The notes under the pieces were generated by a model, which worked only from the letters and a program-made list of their open reading frames with translations, did not search any database and was not told the DNA's origin. Positions 36,866 through 45,562 of a stretch of 64,000 nt of DNA are shown piece by piece. A program made the position numbers and the translations under genes. The first letter of the stretch is position 1. The number at the start of each line of letters is the position of its first letter. The stretch is taken from assembly GCA_963768885.1 (NCBI GenBank), contig CAVYJN010000007.1, forward strand, positions 1 through 64,000, given 5' to 3'. This DNA is from DASRIA01 sp963768885. Its GTDB lineage: Bacteria; Actinomycetota; Thermoleophilia; Solirubrobacterales; JBBDJG01.

Positions 36866-38117
36866 CGGCGAAGCGCAGGCGCGCGCGCTCGAAGCGGCCC
36901 GCGCTCGCGGTGCCGAGCGCCGCCGCGGGCGTGAGGCACCCCGCGCGGTGCGGCGTCGCGCCGGGCTCGGCGAGCAGCAGGCCGGCCTCGCCCAGCATCC
37001 GCGCGGTCGCGAGGTATCCGGGGTGTCCGCTCGCGTCGACGTCGACGTGCACGTCGTGGCCGGCTCCCGTGCGCGCGTCGATCGACATGTGCCAGGTCCA
37101 GTCCTCGAGGCGGTCGGCCGCCGGGCCGAACCCCGAGGACGGGAACACGGCGCCCATCGCGCCGGCGACCCGGCGGCGCACCGCCGGCTGGGCGCGGGCC
37201 GCGGCGCCGAGCGCGGCCTGGGTCCCCGCGAGCATGCCCGCCATCGCGTAGCGCAGCGGAAGGGTCACGGGTGCGCCGCGCAGCGCGATGCCCTCGCGGT
37301 AGCGGAACGGCTCCGCGCGCGCTCCGTCGCCGGCAAGCTCGGCGCTGCGCTGGATCACGGCGGGGTTGATGAACGCCGCGGGCGCCATCGGCGCGATCAC
37401 GACGTTGCCGGCCCCGCGACGGGGCGCCACCGAGATCGGGCTGCGCCGCCGGACCCGCTCGGCCCTCGCGGGATCGGCGATCAGCGCGGCGGGATCGACC
37501 GCGGCGGACGCGTCCTTGCCGCCGGCCAGCGCGACCATGCTCTGGAGCGTCCCGCCCGAGATCATGTCCGAGGGCCGCGGCAGCCCCGGCGGTCCGGTCA
37601 CCGTCACCTCGAGATCGACCTCGGCGAGGGCCTCGCCCCAGCGCTCGCGCGCCGCCTCGGCGGCGAGCGTCACCGCGAGGTCGGCCGGCAGCGCCTCGAA
37701 GCCGCACACCTGCACCACCTTGACCCCGGCCTGGGCGGCGCGCGCGTCGAACGCGTCGATCACCTCCTTGACGAACGGGATCTCGCCGGTCAGGTCGGCG
37801 TAGTGGGCGCCCTCCGACACGCACGCTTCGATCACGGGCCGTCCGTAGAGGGTGTACGGGCCGACGAGGTCGAGCACGACGCGCGCCCGCGCGGCCATCG
37901 TCCGCAAGGAAGCGGGGTCGCCGACGTCGGCGACGATCACCTCCGGCGCCGCCACGCCGTCCTCGCCGAGCACCTGCTCGAGCTTCGCGGCGTCGCGCGC
38001 CGCGGCCGCCCACCGCGCGCCCGTCTCGCCCGCGCGCTGCGCGAGATAGGCGGCGACGCGACGACCTGTGACTCCGGTGGCGCCGAAGACGACGACGTCG
38101 AGGTCCCGCTCGCTCAT
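36855..38117 (-). CDS. Trans-acting enoyl reductase-like / saccharopine dehydrogenase-like protein
   Basis: A 420-residue NAD(P)-binding protein. The Rossmann motif is VVVFGATGVTGRRVAAYL; LDLVGPYTLYGRPVIEAC, GAHYADLTGE and VCGFEALPADLA are characteristic of the family containing the mycobacterial trans-acting enoyl reductase (Rv2953 type) and eukaryotic saccharopine dehydrogenase-like oxidoreductase. Mycobacterial members reduce lipid precursors with a polyketide synthase; none is visible here. Start ATG at 38117. Confidence 0.88.
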   Translation of the reverse strand: MSERDLDVVVFGATGVTGRRVAAYLAQRAGETGARWAAAARDAAKLEQVLGEDGVAAPEVIVADVGDPASLRTMAARARVVLDLVGPYTLYGRPVIEACVSEGAHYADLTGEIPFVKEVIDAFDARAAQAGVKVVQVCGFEALPADLAVTLAAEAARERWGEALAEVDLEVTVTGPPGLPRPSDMISGGTLQSMVALAGGKDASAAVDPAALIADPARAERVRRRSPISVAPRRGAGNVVIAPMAPAAFINPAVIQRSAELAGDGARAEPFRYREGIALRGAPVTLPLRYAMAGMLAGTQAALGAAARAQPAVRRRVAGAMGAVFPSSGFGPAADRLEDWTWHMSIDARTGAGHDVHVDVDASGHPGYLATARMLGEAGLLLAEPGATPHRAGCLTPAAALGTASAGRFERARLRFAVSP

Positions 38118-38174
38118 GGCAGCGGACGATATCCGCGATCGGCGGGGCGCGCAGTAAGGGATACTGCGCCGGCG

Positions 38175-38606
38175 ATGGCTGAGGACAACGTCGAGTTGGT
38201 GCACCTGGCAGTCGACGCGGTCAACCGGCACGACCTCGCCACGCTCGACGCGATCTTCTCCGAGCAAGGTGAGTTCCATTCCACCTTTGCGGCGAGCGAG
38301 GGCCGGGTGTTCCGCGGCCGGGAGGGGCTCCGCGACTACTTCGCGACGCTCGGCGAGGTCTTCGATGACATGCGGATCGAGATCGAAGAGATCGCCGATG
38401 CCGGCGAGGATCGCCTCGTCGTCGTGGTCCGTGTCACCGGGCGCGGAAAGGGCAGCGGCGCGAGCGTCGAGCAACGCAACGGACAAGTCTGGAGATTCGC
38501 CGACCGGACGATCGCCCGCATCGACAGCTACCTGAACCCGACCGACGCCTTCGACGCCGCCGCGATGGGCCGGGGAGGATTCGAACCTCCGACCTACGGA
38601 TTATGA
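38175..38606 (+). CDS. SnoaL/NTF2-like protein running into a tRNA gene
   Basis: A 143-residue SnoaL-like protein starting MAEDNVELVHLAVDAVNRHD. The core (GREGLRDYFATLGEVFDD, VVVRVTGRGKGSGA) matches the paralogues here. The last residues, GRGGFEPPTYGL, are simply the antisense of the tRNA at 38566-38638. Either the natural stop was lost (possibly through a one-base error) or the gene truly overlaps the tRNA 3' end. Function unknown. Confidence 0.8.
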   Translation: MAEDNVELVHLAVDAVNRHDLATLDAIFSEQGEFHSTFAASEGRVFRGREGLRDYFATLGEVFDDMRIEIEEIADAGEDRLVVVVRVTGRGKGSGASVEQRNGQVWRFADRTIARIDSYLNPTDAFDAAAMGRGGFEPPTYGL

Positions 38607-38638
38607 GTCCGCTGCTCTAACCGCTGAGCTACCGGCCC
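38566..38638 (-). tRNA. tRNA with CAT anticodon (Ile2 or elongator Met)
   Basis: A complete cloverleaf of 73 bases on the minus strand: acceptor GGGCCGG/CCGGCCC, D-arm GCTC/GAGC, anticodon stem GCGGA/TCCGT with loop CTCATAA (anticodon CAT), T-arm GGAGG/CCTCC with TTCGAAT, discriminator A. G1-C72 excludes the initiator. Loop CTCATAA fits tRNA-Ile2 (lysidine-modified) slightly better than elongator Met; sequence alone does not settle it. CCA is not encoded. Confidence 0.93.
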
Positions 38639-38784
38639 TCAGAGCGGAATCTCGGCCCTTCCGTCCAACTCGATGGTCTACGGAGGTCGACGAGCTTCCA
38701 TTCGACCCCATCCTAGGGCGCCCGGACGCCACGGCCTCGCTCGCCGGGTCTCCGCCGTAGACGTTTCCGACGGCTGTAGGTCTC

Positions 38785-39435
38785 CTATCCCTTGCGCTCG
38801 ATCAACTCCTTGAACGCGGGCTCATCGCGGATCAAATCGAAGTCCGAATCATCCTGTGCGTACGACCGCCACCGCTCCGAGCGGTCGATCGCGAGTCCGA
38901 GGTGATCGACCGCGTCACCCGTCCGGCCCGCGAGGCTCTCGCAACAGGCGAGGTTGTAGAGCAGCCCGGCGTACTGCGGATGAGCCTCGACCAGTAGGCG
39001 TCCGCGATCGGCGGCCTCGGCGTATTTGCCTGCCTCATAGAGCGGGGTCAGCGGCGCCCAGAGTTCCCAGCCATCGGGCTCGTACGCCTTCCCCGGGGTG
39101 CCGCCGAGCGCGATGACCGTCGTCTCGGGCTCCTCGGCGAACGCCGTCCGCTTCACGCCGGGAGGCGCAAAGATGAAAGTCCCCGTGGGCGCAGCGACCC
39201 GGTCGCCGTCGAGCTCGAACATCGCTCGCCCTCGCACAACGAGGTACAGCTCCTCGTCGGAGTCGGGGTCGGACTCGTCGTGCTCGTTGATGATCCGGTC
39301 TCCCACTTGGGGGGCCGTCCAAGCGGCGACACCGAAGGACGTGATGCCGAAGTGGTGCCTGACAGGTCGAAACGGTTCGCGCCCGTCGGTCAGCTCTTCG
39401 ATCTCTTCCAATCGTGCGACTGCGTAGCTCGTCAT
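38785..39435 (-). CDS. Cupin-domain protein with TPR-like C-terminus
   Basis: A 216-residue protein. The first 120 residues are a cupin barrel (DEELYLVVRGRAMFELDGD, PTGTFIFAPPGVKR). The rest is helical and TPR-like (LYEAGKYAEAADRGRLLVEA, YNLACCESLAGRTGDAVDHL). The ATG at 39435 has GGAGGA upstream. The combination of a small-molecule-binding cupin with a protein-interaction repeat is seen in actinobacteria, function unknown. Confidence 0.82.
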   Translation of the reverse strand: MTSYAVARLEEIEELTDGREPFRPVRHHFGITSFGVAAWTAPQVGDRIINEHDESDPDSDEELYLVVRGRAMFELDGDRVAAPTGTFIFAPPGVKRTAFAEEPETTVIALGGTPGKAYEPDGWELWAPLTPLYEAGKYAEAADRGRLLVEAHPQYAGLLYNLACCESLAGRTGDAVDHLGLAIDRSERWRSYAQDDSDFDLIRDEPAFKELIERKG

Positions 39436-39515
39436 CCGAGTCCTCCCACGTCGTACGTCTACGTACTGCCGCGGATCTTGACGCGCGTGTCGCCCGCGAG
39501 CGTCCGCGTCGCTCC

Positions 39516-39560
39516 GGTGGCATGCATCTTGCTCGCATACGGGGTAAAAGGCATGCCACC
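39516..39560. repeat. 10-bp inverted repeat in a divergent intergenic region
   Basis: GGTGGCATGC (39516-39525) and GCATGCCACC (39551-39560) form a perfect 10-base inverted repeat with 25 bases between. It lies between the cupin-TPR gene (minus) and the DUF1295 gene (plus). A TATAAG box at 39573-39578, nine bases before the next ATG, would give a leaderless transcript. Role unknown. Confidence 0.5.
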
Positions 39561-39586
39561 GCGGCGCTGGCGTATAAGACGTGCGC

Positions 39587-40393
39587 ATGGACTTCGGCTC
39601 GGTGATGCTCGCGAGCGCGGCGGCGATCGCCGCGCTGATGCTCGCGACCTGGCTCGTGAGCCTCGCGCTGCGCGACGCTTCGATCGTCGACATCGTCTGG
39701 GGGCTGGGCTTCGTGCTGGTCGCGTGGGTCGCGTTCGCGGTCGGCGACGGCTCCGGGGCGCGGCGGGCGCTGGTCGTCGCGCTCACCACGCTCTGGGGCC
39801 TGCGCCTCGCCGGCTACCTCGCCTGGCGCAACATCGGCAAGCCCGAGGACTACCGCTACCAGGCGATGCGCCGCCGCCACGGCGCGCGATTTCCGCTCGT
39901 CAGCCTCTTCCTGGTGTTCGGGCTCCAGGGAGTCCTGATGTGGACGGTCTCGCTGCCGGTCCAGGCGGCGCAGGTCCCCGACGATCCCTCCGGTCTCGTC
40001 GTGCTCGACTTCATCGGGATCGCGCTGTGGTGCACCGGGATGTTCTTCGAGACCGTCGGAGACGTGCAGCTCGCGCGCTTCAAGTCCGACCCGGCGAACA
40101 AGGGGAGCGTCATGGACCGCGGGCTTTGGCGCTACACGCGCCACCCGAACTACTTCGGCGACTTCTGCGTGTGGTGGGGCCTCTATGCGATTGCGCTCGC
40201 GACCGGCGATGCATGGTGGTCGGTCGTGGGACCGCTCGTGATGTCGGTGCTGCTCATGCGGGTGTCCGGCGTGGCGCTGCTCGAGCGCCACATGACCCGC
40301 AGCAGGCCCGGCTACGAGGAGTACGCGCGGCGCACTAGCGCGTTCTTCCCGCGGCCGCCGCGATCAGCTCCGCGCAGCGCTCGGGGCGGCTGA
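39587..40393 (+). CDS. DUF1295 / steroid 5-alpha-reductase-fold membrane protein
   Basis: A 268-residue integral membrane protein with about seven helices. The C-terminal block GLWRYTRHPNYFGDFCVWWG and later LLERHMTRSRPGYEEYARRT are the signatures of the steroid-reductase/ICMT-like family, which binds NADPH at the membrane. The substrate is unknown. ATG at 39587; GTG two codons earlier is possible. Its 3' end overlaps the convergent hydrolase gene by 59 bases, so the true end may be slightly earlier. Confidence 0.88.
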   Translation: MDFGSVMLASAAAIAALMLATWLVSLALRDASIVDIVWGLGFVLVAWVAFAVGDGSGARRALVVALTTLWGLRLAGYLAWRNIGKPEDYRYQAMRRRHGARFPLVSLFLVFGLQGVLMWTVSLPVQAAQVPDDPSGLVVLDFIGIALWCTGMFFETVGDVQLARFKSDPANKGSVMDRGLWRYTRHPNYFGDFCVWWGLYAIALATGDAWWSVVGPLVMSVLLMRVSGVALLERHMTRSRPGYEEYARRTSAFFPRPPRSAPRSARGG

Positions 40394-40988
40394 GCGGAAG
40401 GAAATGGGAGGCGTCGACCTCGGTCACCTCCCACCCGCGGCGGCGGGCGCGCGCGGCCTGCTCGCCCATGTCCGAGCGCGTGCAGTGGATGAACGTGCCG
40501 GGCAGCGCGGCCACCCGCGGCGTCACGGAGACGGGCGCCTCGAACGCGGACAACGGCATGGGGACAAGCCGGCGCATCCACTCGGGATCGCCGGGCCCGG
40601 CCGCCGGCGGGGGCCACAGGCCGTCGCCGCGCTCCGCCGCCTGCGCGCGGCGCAGCGCCGCCAGCTCGAGGGGCCGGATCGCGAACGCGCTGTCGCCGTC
40701 GCCGGGCATGAACCCGTCGAGCGCCACGAGCCCGAGGACGCGCTCGCCGAGCAGGTCGGCGAGCGGCGGCAGCACCATGCCCCCATAGGAGTGGCCGACG
40801 AGCACGACATCGGCGCCGGCGGGCACCGAAGTGGCCACCGCGGCCGCGTGCGAGTTCGGGGTCTGGCCCGCCGAGAGGTCGAGGTCCGGGGCGAACGATC
40901 GGTGCCCGAGCGCACGCAGAGCTTGCGGGACGCGGCCCCATGCCCATGCTCCCGCGCATGCCATGTGGATGAGGACGAGGTCGGGCAC
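40335..40988 (-). CDS. Alpha/beta hydrolase
   Basis: A 217-residue hydrolase of the EstC/hydroxynitrile-lyase-like type. The N-terminal LVLIHMACAGAWAWGRV carries the oxyanion-hole region; the nucleophile is in VGHSYGGMVL, a likely Asp in LDGFMPGD and the His in DASHFLPLSRPE. GTG start at 40988 (VPDLVLIH) is inferred. Substrate not deducible. Confidence 0.88.
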   Translation of the reverse strand: MPDLVLIHMACAGAWAWGRVPQALRALGHRSFAPDLDLSAGQTPNSHAAAVATSVPAGADVVLVGHSYGGMVLPPLADLLGERVLGLVALDGFMPGDGDSAFAIRPLELAALRRAQAAERGDGLWPPPAAGPGDPEWMRRLVPMPLSAFEAPVSVTPRVAALPGTFIHCTRSDMGEQAARARRRGWEVTEVDASHFLPLSRPERCAELIAAAAGRTR

Positions 40989-41193
40989 GCCCGGCGATGC
41001 TAGAGGGCAAGCGGGCGCCCGCCCCACCCCGGGCGAAAGCGCCCCGCTTCCCCGATTTGCCCTCCCCCGAAACGGCGCGCTCGATGACGGCGCTGCCGAG
41101 CGCGGATACTGCCACAGCCGAGGCCACTTGGGGTCGGTTCGCACGTCCAGGTTGTAAGGGGCATGACTCCCCCGCCCGCGTAAGGTTGGCGCC

Positions 41194-41595
41194 GTGCCGA
41201 CCGAGAACGAACAGCGCGTGCGCGAGGCTTACGAGGCCCTGTCGCGCCACGACCTCGGGGCCCTGCACGAGATGCTCGACCCGGACGTCGAGTTCCGCAA
41301 CCCCGACTACGCGATGGAGTCCGGGACCCGTCACGGCCGCGAGGGATTCCGCAGGGCGATGGAGGCGGCCCAGGAGGTGCTCGAGGACGTTCAATACGAC
41401 GTCGAGCGGATCGTCGAGGCCGACGACGTGATCGTGGTCGTCGGGCGCTTCAGCGGCCGGGGTCGCGGCGGCGGCGTGCCGGTCGAGTCGCGGTTCGGAC
41501 ACGTCCTCCAGCTGCGCGGCGACCGGGTCGCCTGCGTGTCCTGGTTCCAGGACCCCGCGGAGGCGTTCGCCGCCGCCGGACTCAGCGAGCAGTGA
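41194..41595 (+). CDS. SnoaL/NTF2-like protein
   Basis: A 133-residue member of the repeated family: MPTENEQRVREAYEALSRHD, GREGFRRAMEAAQEVLED, and the ending EAFAAAGLSEQ. GTG start. It overlaps the convergent gene by 14 bases. The upstream 200 bases (40989-41193) contain no gene I can recognise. Function unknown. Confidence 0.85.
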   Translation: MPTENEQRVREAYEALSRHDLGALHEMLDPDVEFRNPDYAMESGTRHGREGFRRAMEAAQEVLEDVQYDVERIVEADDVIVVVGRFSGRGRGGGVPVESRFGHVLQLRGDRVACVSWFQDPAEAFAAAGLSEQ

Positions 41596-42805
41596 GGAGC
41601 CGCGCGGCCAGCGGCGCACCGGGCGCGAACACGACGGTCGTCTCGAGGCCGCGGCCCCGCATCACGATCGACCCGCCGCGACTGGTCCATGCACCGACGT
41701 CCGCCCGCGCGGCCGGGCCGCGCCCACCCAGCCCCTTCTCCCACACGAGGGCGAGCTGCCGCTCCGCCTCGACGCGGTCGCGCTCGCTGTCCCAGCGCAC
41801 CCGCAGCAGGGCGGCGTCCCGCGCGACACAGGGTGCCGCGCAATCATCTCCGAGCGCACCCTTGCGCCACAGCTCGTAGCGCCCCGCCGCCCAGCCCTCC
41901 GCGCCGGCGGCGGGCCGCGTGCCACGCCCGAGGTCGATCAGCAGGCGCAGGTCGTACTCGCCGAGCGATGCAGCCCGCAGCCTGCGCCAGCCCGCCCCGA
42001 GCACTTCACCGGCGGCGAAGGGACGGACCGTCCCGGGTCGCTCGCCCACGGCGTAGCGGCGCGGGTGCAGGATCTGCTCCGACGAGCGCGGCCGCCGGAA
42101 TCGGTAGATCGAGTCGACCGCCTTCCATTCCCCACCCTCGCCTCTGAACGTGGCGACGAAGCGCTCGCCCTCCAGGTAGGGGAACAGAAGCAGCTTCTCG
42201 AGGTAGGGCGGAAGCTTCCCGCTCTCCGGCAGCTGGGCGAGCTGGAGCGTCTCGCCGAGGCTCAGGTACCTGTCGGCGTAGTCGACCATCGCCGCCGTCG
42301 CCGTCCCCTCCGCGAGCGCGGCCTCGGCAAGCGCGGAATCGTCGGGAACGCCTTCCCTCGCGTGCAGCCCGAAACGCTGGTCCTCGAGCGCATGGACCAG
42401 CTCGTGCGCGAGCGTGACCTCCAGCAGTGGGCGCGTGACGCCCGGGTCGCGGATCACCACGAGCCGCTTTGCCCTGTCGTCGTAGAAGCCGAGCAGCTGC
42501 TCCTCGTCGACGCGCTCGAGCGCCTCGCCCAGGTCGGTCCGCCGGTCGAGCAGCCCGAGCAGCTTGAGACCCTCCTCGTCGGTGCGGCGCTCGGCCTCCG
42601 GGTACTCCGACCGCGACTCGCGCCGCACGTACTCGACGGCCTCGTCCCGGCCGAGGAACAGGGGCCGCACCGCTCGCTCGAAGCGCAGCCCGCGGATGCG
42701 CTCCACCCGGTGCGCGATCCGGGCGACGTCGCGTGCCGTGAACGCGGCGGTCTCGGTGGAGGGCGCGGCCGTCGAGCGGTCCAGCGCGAGCGCGAGCAGG
42801 ATCAC
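41582..42805 (-). CDS. Membrane-anchored HExxH metallopeptidase-like protein
   Basis: A protein of about 407 residues. A short N-terminal hydrophobic stretch (VILLALAL) is followed by a soluble domain with LAHELVHALEDQRF, a zinc-protease-type HExxH motif near residue 135, and Glu residues downstream (EAALAEGTAT) that could be the third ligand. No named peptidase family was recognised. The GTG start truncates the membrane helix; a CTG at 42877 in the same frame overlaps the upstream stop (CTGA) and would restore a complete anchor. It is coupled to the thioredoxin-like lipoprotein upstream. Confidence 0.75.
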   Translation of the reverse strand: MILLALALDRSTAAPSTETAAFTARDVARIAHRVERIRGLRFERAVRPLFLGRDEAVEYVRRESRSEYPEAERRTDEEGLKLLGLLDRRTDLGEALERVDEEQLLGFYDDRAKRLVVIRDPGVTRPLLEVTLAHELVHALEDQRFGLHAREGVPDDSALAEAALAEGTATAAMVDYADRYLSLGETLQLAQLPESGKLPPYLEKLLLFPYLEGERFVATFRGEGGEWKAVDSIYRFRRPRSSEQILHPRRYAVGERPGTVRPFAAGEVLGAGWRRLRAASLGEYDLRLLIDLGRGTRPAAGAEGWAAGRYELWRKGALGDDCAAPCVARDAALLRVRWDSERDRVEAERQLALVWEKGLGGRGPAARADVGAWTSRGGSIVMRGRGLETTVVFAPGAPLAARLLTAR

Positions 42806-42873
42806 GAGCGCGCATGCCGCGACGACCCCCCACTCGTAGCCGCTCCGGGGCCTGGCCGCGGGGCGGCTCCGGA

Positions 42874-43866
42874 TCAGCGGGTCGCCTCGCGCACCGCCGC
42901 GCGCAACTCGTCGGCGGAGAAAGCGCCCTGGATCCGGTCGACGACGCGCCCGTTGCGTCCGATCACGAAGAGCACGGGCTCATTGGTCAGGTGCCACGCG
43001 GTGAACTGCGGCCGCGGCCCCTTGGACAGGTCGTTGTCCTTGTAGATCTCCATGTGGATGAAGTCCGCCTTGCCCTCGAACTCGGACTTGACCTCCTCCG
43101 CCACGTCGGTGACAGGGCCGCAGACCTTGCTCTGGCACAGCGCCGGCGTCGCGAACAGCAGCACGATCGGCCTGTGGCGGTCGAGCGCGTCGGCGAGATC
43201 GACGTCGTGCATCGTGTCCGGAGGGATGCGGGTCTCGATCGCCTCGACGTTGCCGCCCGACGACGCGACCGTCGGAGTGTGCACCCGGATCGCGCGGTCG
43301 CCCGGCCCCGGCACGCGGCTGTCGTCGTCCACGGCCACCTCCGTGAGCGCCGCGACGAGCCGGCCGTTCAACTTGGTCACGGCGGCCACCACGTAGTTTC
43401 CGGCGCGCGGAAAGCTCACGTCGCGCACGTACAGCGACCGCGCCGAGTCCGGGTCCTCGACGCTGGTCTGGCTGCGGAACTGAGGCTTGACCTCGATCTT
43501 GTGCCACTGCGCCACGTAGGGTCCACGCGCCGCCTCGTCGAGCCCCCGCGCCACGTAGAGCGCGACCTCGAGGCCGCCGATCTGGCGGTTGCCGCGGTCG
43601 AACAGCGCGAACCCGAACCGGTTGTTGCCGGGCGCGAGCACGGTGACCGACGGCGCCAACTCGGGCCCTTGGGGCAGCTTCCCGACCAGAACGCGCATGC
43701 TGCGGTTCGAGGGGCGCGGGAAGTCCACGCCCGCCGTCCGCTGCGCGGTGTCCCCCGCCCCGGACGTGGCCGCCGTCGGGTCGTCGTCCCCGCCGCAGCC
43801 TCCGGCCGCGAGGCCGGCGACCAGCAGCAGGACCGCGGCCAGGCTCGCGCGCGCGCTCAGAGTCAC
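42874..43866 (-). CDS. Lipoprotein with thioredoxin-like domain
   Basis: A 330-residue exported lipoprotein: signal with lipobox LAAGGC near residue 23, a beta-sandwich-like middle (NNRFGFALFDRGNRQIGGLEV), then a thioredoxin/SCO-like domain with the pair in LCQSKVCGPV (CxxxxC rather than CxxC), and EPVLFVIGRNGRVVDRIQG. It could handle disulfides or metal delivery outside the membrane, but the non-standard cysteine spacing makes this uncertain. Confidence 0.82.
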   Translation of the reverse strand: MTLSARASLAAVLLLVAGLAAGGCGGDDDPTAATSGAGDTAQRTAGVDFPRPSNRSMRVLVGKLPQGPELAPSVTVLAPGNNRFGFALFDRGNRQIGGLEVALYVARGLDEAARGPYVAQWHKIEVKPQFRSQTSVEDPDSARSLYVRDVSFPRAGNYVVAAVTKLNGRLVAALTEVAVDDDSRVPGPGDRAIRVHTPTVASSGGNVEAIETRIPPDTMHDVDLADALDRHRPIVLLFATPALCQSKVCGPVTDVAEEVKSEFEGKADFIHMEIYKDNDLSKGPRPQFTAWHLTNEPVLFVIGRNGRVVDRIQGAFSADELRAAVREATR

Positions 43867-43904
43867 GTTTTCAAGTTATCGGACCGTGAACGCGGTGATG
43901 CCGC

Positions 43905-45536
43905 TTGCTGAATATCGTTCGGTCCGTGCGGTTGCCCCTCCAGACCAGCGCCGAGATGCTCGTGGTGCTCGCCCGAAGGGGAATGGTGCGCCCGATCCGC
44001 CCCGACCGGCTGCTGCACGTCGGCCTGGCCCTGAGGCGCTGGGGCTCGACGCCGGCCGGGGCCTTCACCGTCAACGCGGTCACGCGTGGCGACCAGACGG
44101 CGCTGATCGACGACCAGGGCCCGGTCACCTACAAGGAGGTCGAGGCGCACACCAATGCGATCGCCCGCGGCCTTGCCGGGCTGGGGCTCGGAGCGGGTGA
44201 CAGGCTCGGCATCCTGTGCCGCAACGGCATCCCGTTCGTCGAGACGATGGTCGCGGCCTCGAAGCTCGGCGCGGACACGCTGATGCTGAACACGTCGATG
44301 GCCGCGCCCGAGCTCGGCGCGGTGCTCCGCCGCGAACGCCCACGCGTGCTGGTCCACGACGCCGAGTTCGCGGACTTCATCCGCGAGGCGGACGCCGGAC
44401 CGCTCGAGCGGGTGATCGCCGCGCCCGACGGAGCGGAGCCCGATGCCCCCACGCTCGGCGAGCTGCGCCGCGGTGACCCACGGCCCCTGTCGGCCCCGCC
44501 GGAGGAGGGCCGCACCGTGATCCTCACCTCCGGCACCACGGGCGCCCCGAAGGGGGCCCGCGTGCGGCGCGCCGAGAACCTCGAGCCGCTCGCATGGTTC
44601 CTCAAGCGCGTGCCGATCGACGCCGGCTCGGTGTGCATGGTTCCGGCTCCCCTCTTCCACGCGCACGGCCTCGGTCAGTTCATCATCGCCTCCGCGGCGG
44701 GCTGCACGATCGTCCTGCCGCGGCGCTTCGATCCGAGCGCGACCCTCGCCGCGATCGAGCGCCACCGCGTGCGTGTGCTGGCCGTCGTCCCGACGATGCT
44801 GAAGCGCATCATGGAGCTCGACCCAGCGGTGCGCGCGCGTCACGACACTGCCTCGCTGCGCGTCGTCGTCTGCAGCGGGTCCGCCCTGGACGGCGGCCTC
44901 GCCGGCGCCTTCATGGAGGAGTTCGGGCCGGTCCTCTACAACCTCTACGGGTCGACCGAGATCGCCTGGGCGACGATCGCCGACCCGGACGACCTGCGCG
45001 AGGCGCCGGGCACCGTGGGCCGCCCGCCGCCCCACACCCGCATCGAGATCCTCGACGACGACGGCCGCCCCTTGCCGGTGGGTCGCACGGGGCACATCTT
45101 CGTGGCGCACGAGATGCTGTTCGAGGGCTACACCGACCCCGAGCAGAGCCGCCTCACGATCGACGGCATGATGAGCCCTGGGGACCTGGGCCATCTCGAC
45201 GCGAGCGGGCGGCTGTTCGTCGACTCGCGCGTTGACGACATGATCATCTCCGGCGGGGAGAACGTCTACCCGGGTCAGGTCGAGGAGGTCCTGCGTGGCC
45301 ATCCCGACATCGACGAGGCCGTCGTGATGGGCGTCGACGACGAGCGCTTCGGCCAGCGCCTCGTCGCCTACGTCGTGCCGCGCACAGGCAGCGACCTCAC
45401 CGGCGACGACGTGATGCGCTTCGGGCGCGAGCACCTCGCCCGCTTCAAGGTCCCGCGCGAGGTGCACCTGCGGGACGACTTGCCGCGCAACGCGCTCGGC
45501 AAGGTCCTTAGGAGAGAATTGCGCCCGACCGGTTAG
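43905..45536 (+). CDS. Acyl-CoA synthetase (AMP-forming, FadD-like)
   Basis: A 543-residue adenylating enzyme that activates carboxylic acids to acyl-CoA. Visible are the P-loop-like ILTSGTTGAPKGARV, YGSTEIAWATI, the hinge/core GDLGHLDASGRLFVDSRVDD, and the catalytic Lys region PRNALGKVLRREL. The substrate is likely a fatty or aromatic acid. TTG start at 43905, or GTG at 43926. It is followed 26 bases later by an SDR gene, suggesting lipid metabolism. Confidence 0.92.
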   Translation: MLNIVRSVRLPLQTSAEMLVVLARRGMVRPIRPDRLLHVGLALRRWGSTPAGAFTVNAVTRGDQTALIDDQGPVTYKEVEAHTNAIARGLAGLGLGAGDRLGILCRNGIPFVETMVAASKLGADTLMLNTSMAAPELGAVLRRERPRVLVHDAEFADFIREADAGPLERVIAAPDGAEPDAPTLGELRRGDPRPLSAPPEEGRTVILTSGTTGAPKGARVRRAENLEPLAWFLKRVPIDAGSVCMVPAPLFHAHGLGQFIIASAAGCTIVLPRRFDPSATLAAIERHRVRVLAVVPTMLKRIMELDPAVRARHDTASLRVVVCSGSALDGGLAGAFMEEFGPVLYNLYGSTEIAWATIADPDDLREAPGTVGRPPPHTRIEILDDDGRPLPVGRTGHIFVAHEMLFEGYTDPEQSRLTIDGMMSPGDLGHLDASGRLFVDSRVDDMIISGGENVYPGQVEEVLRGHPDIDEAVVMGVDDERFGQRLVAYVVPRTGSDLTGDDVMRFGREHLARFKVPREVHLRDDLPRNALGKVLRRELRPTG

Positions 45537-45562
45537 GGCCAGAGACGAAGGAGGCGGTTGGG

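Noticed and set aside
38567..38606. The C-terminal GRGGFEPPTYGL of the SnoaL protein as a conserved motif
   Set aside because: It is the antisense translation of the tRNA T-arm, a common annotation artefact.
40997..41431. A plus-strand frame overlapping the start of the SnoaL gene at 41194
   Set aside because: The SnoaL frame is clearly conserved; the other frame has low-complexity composition.
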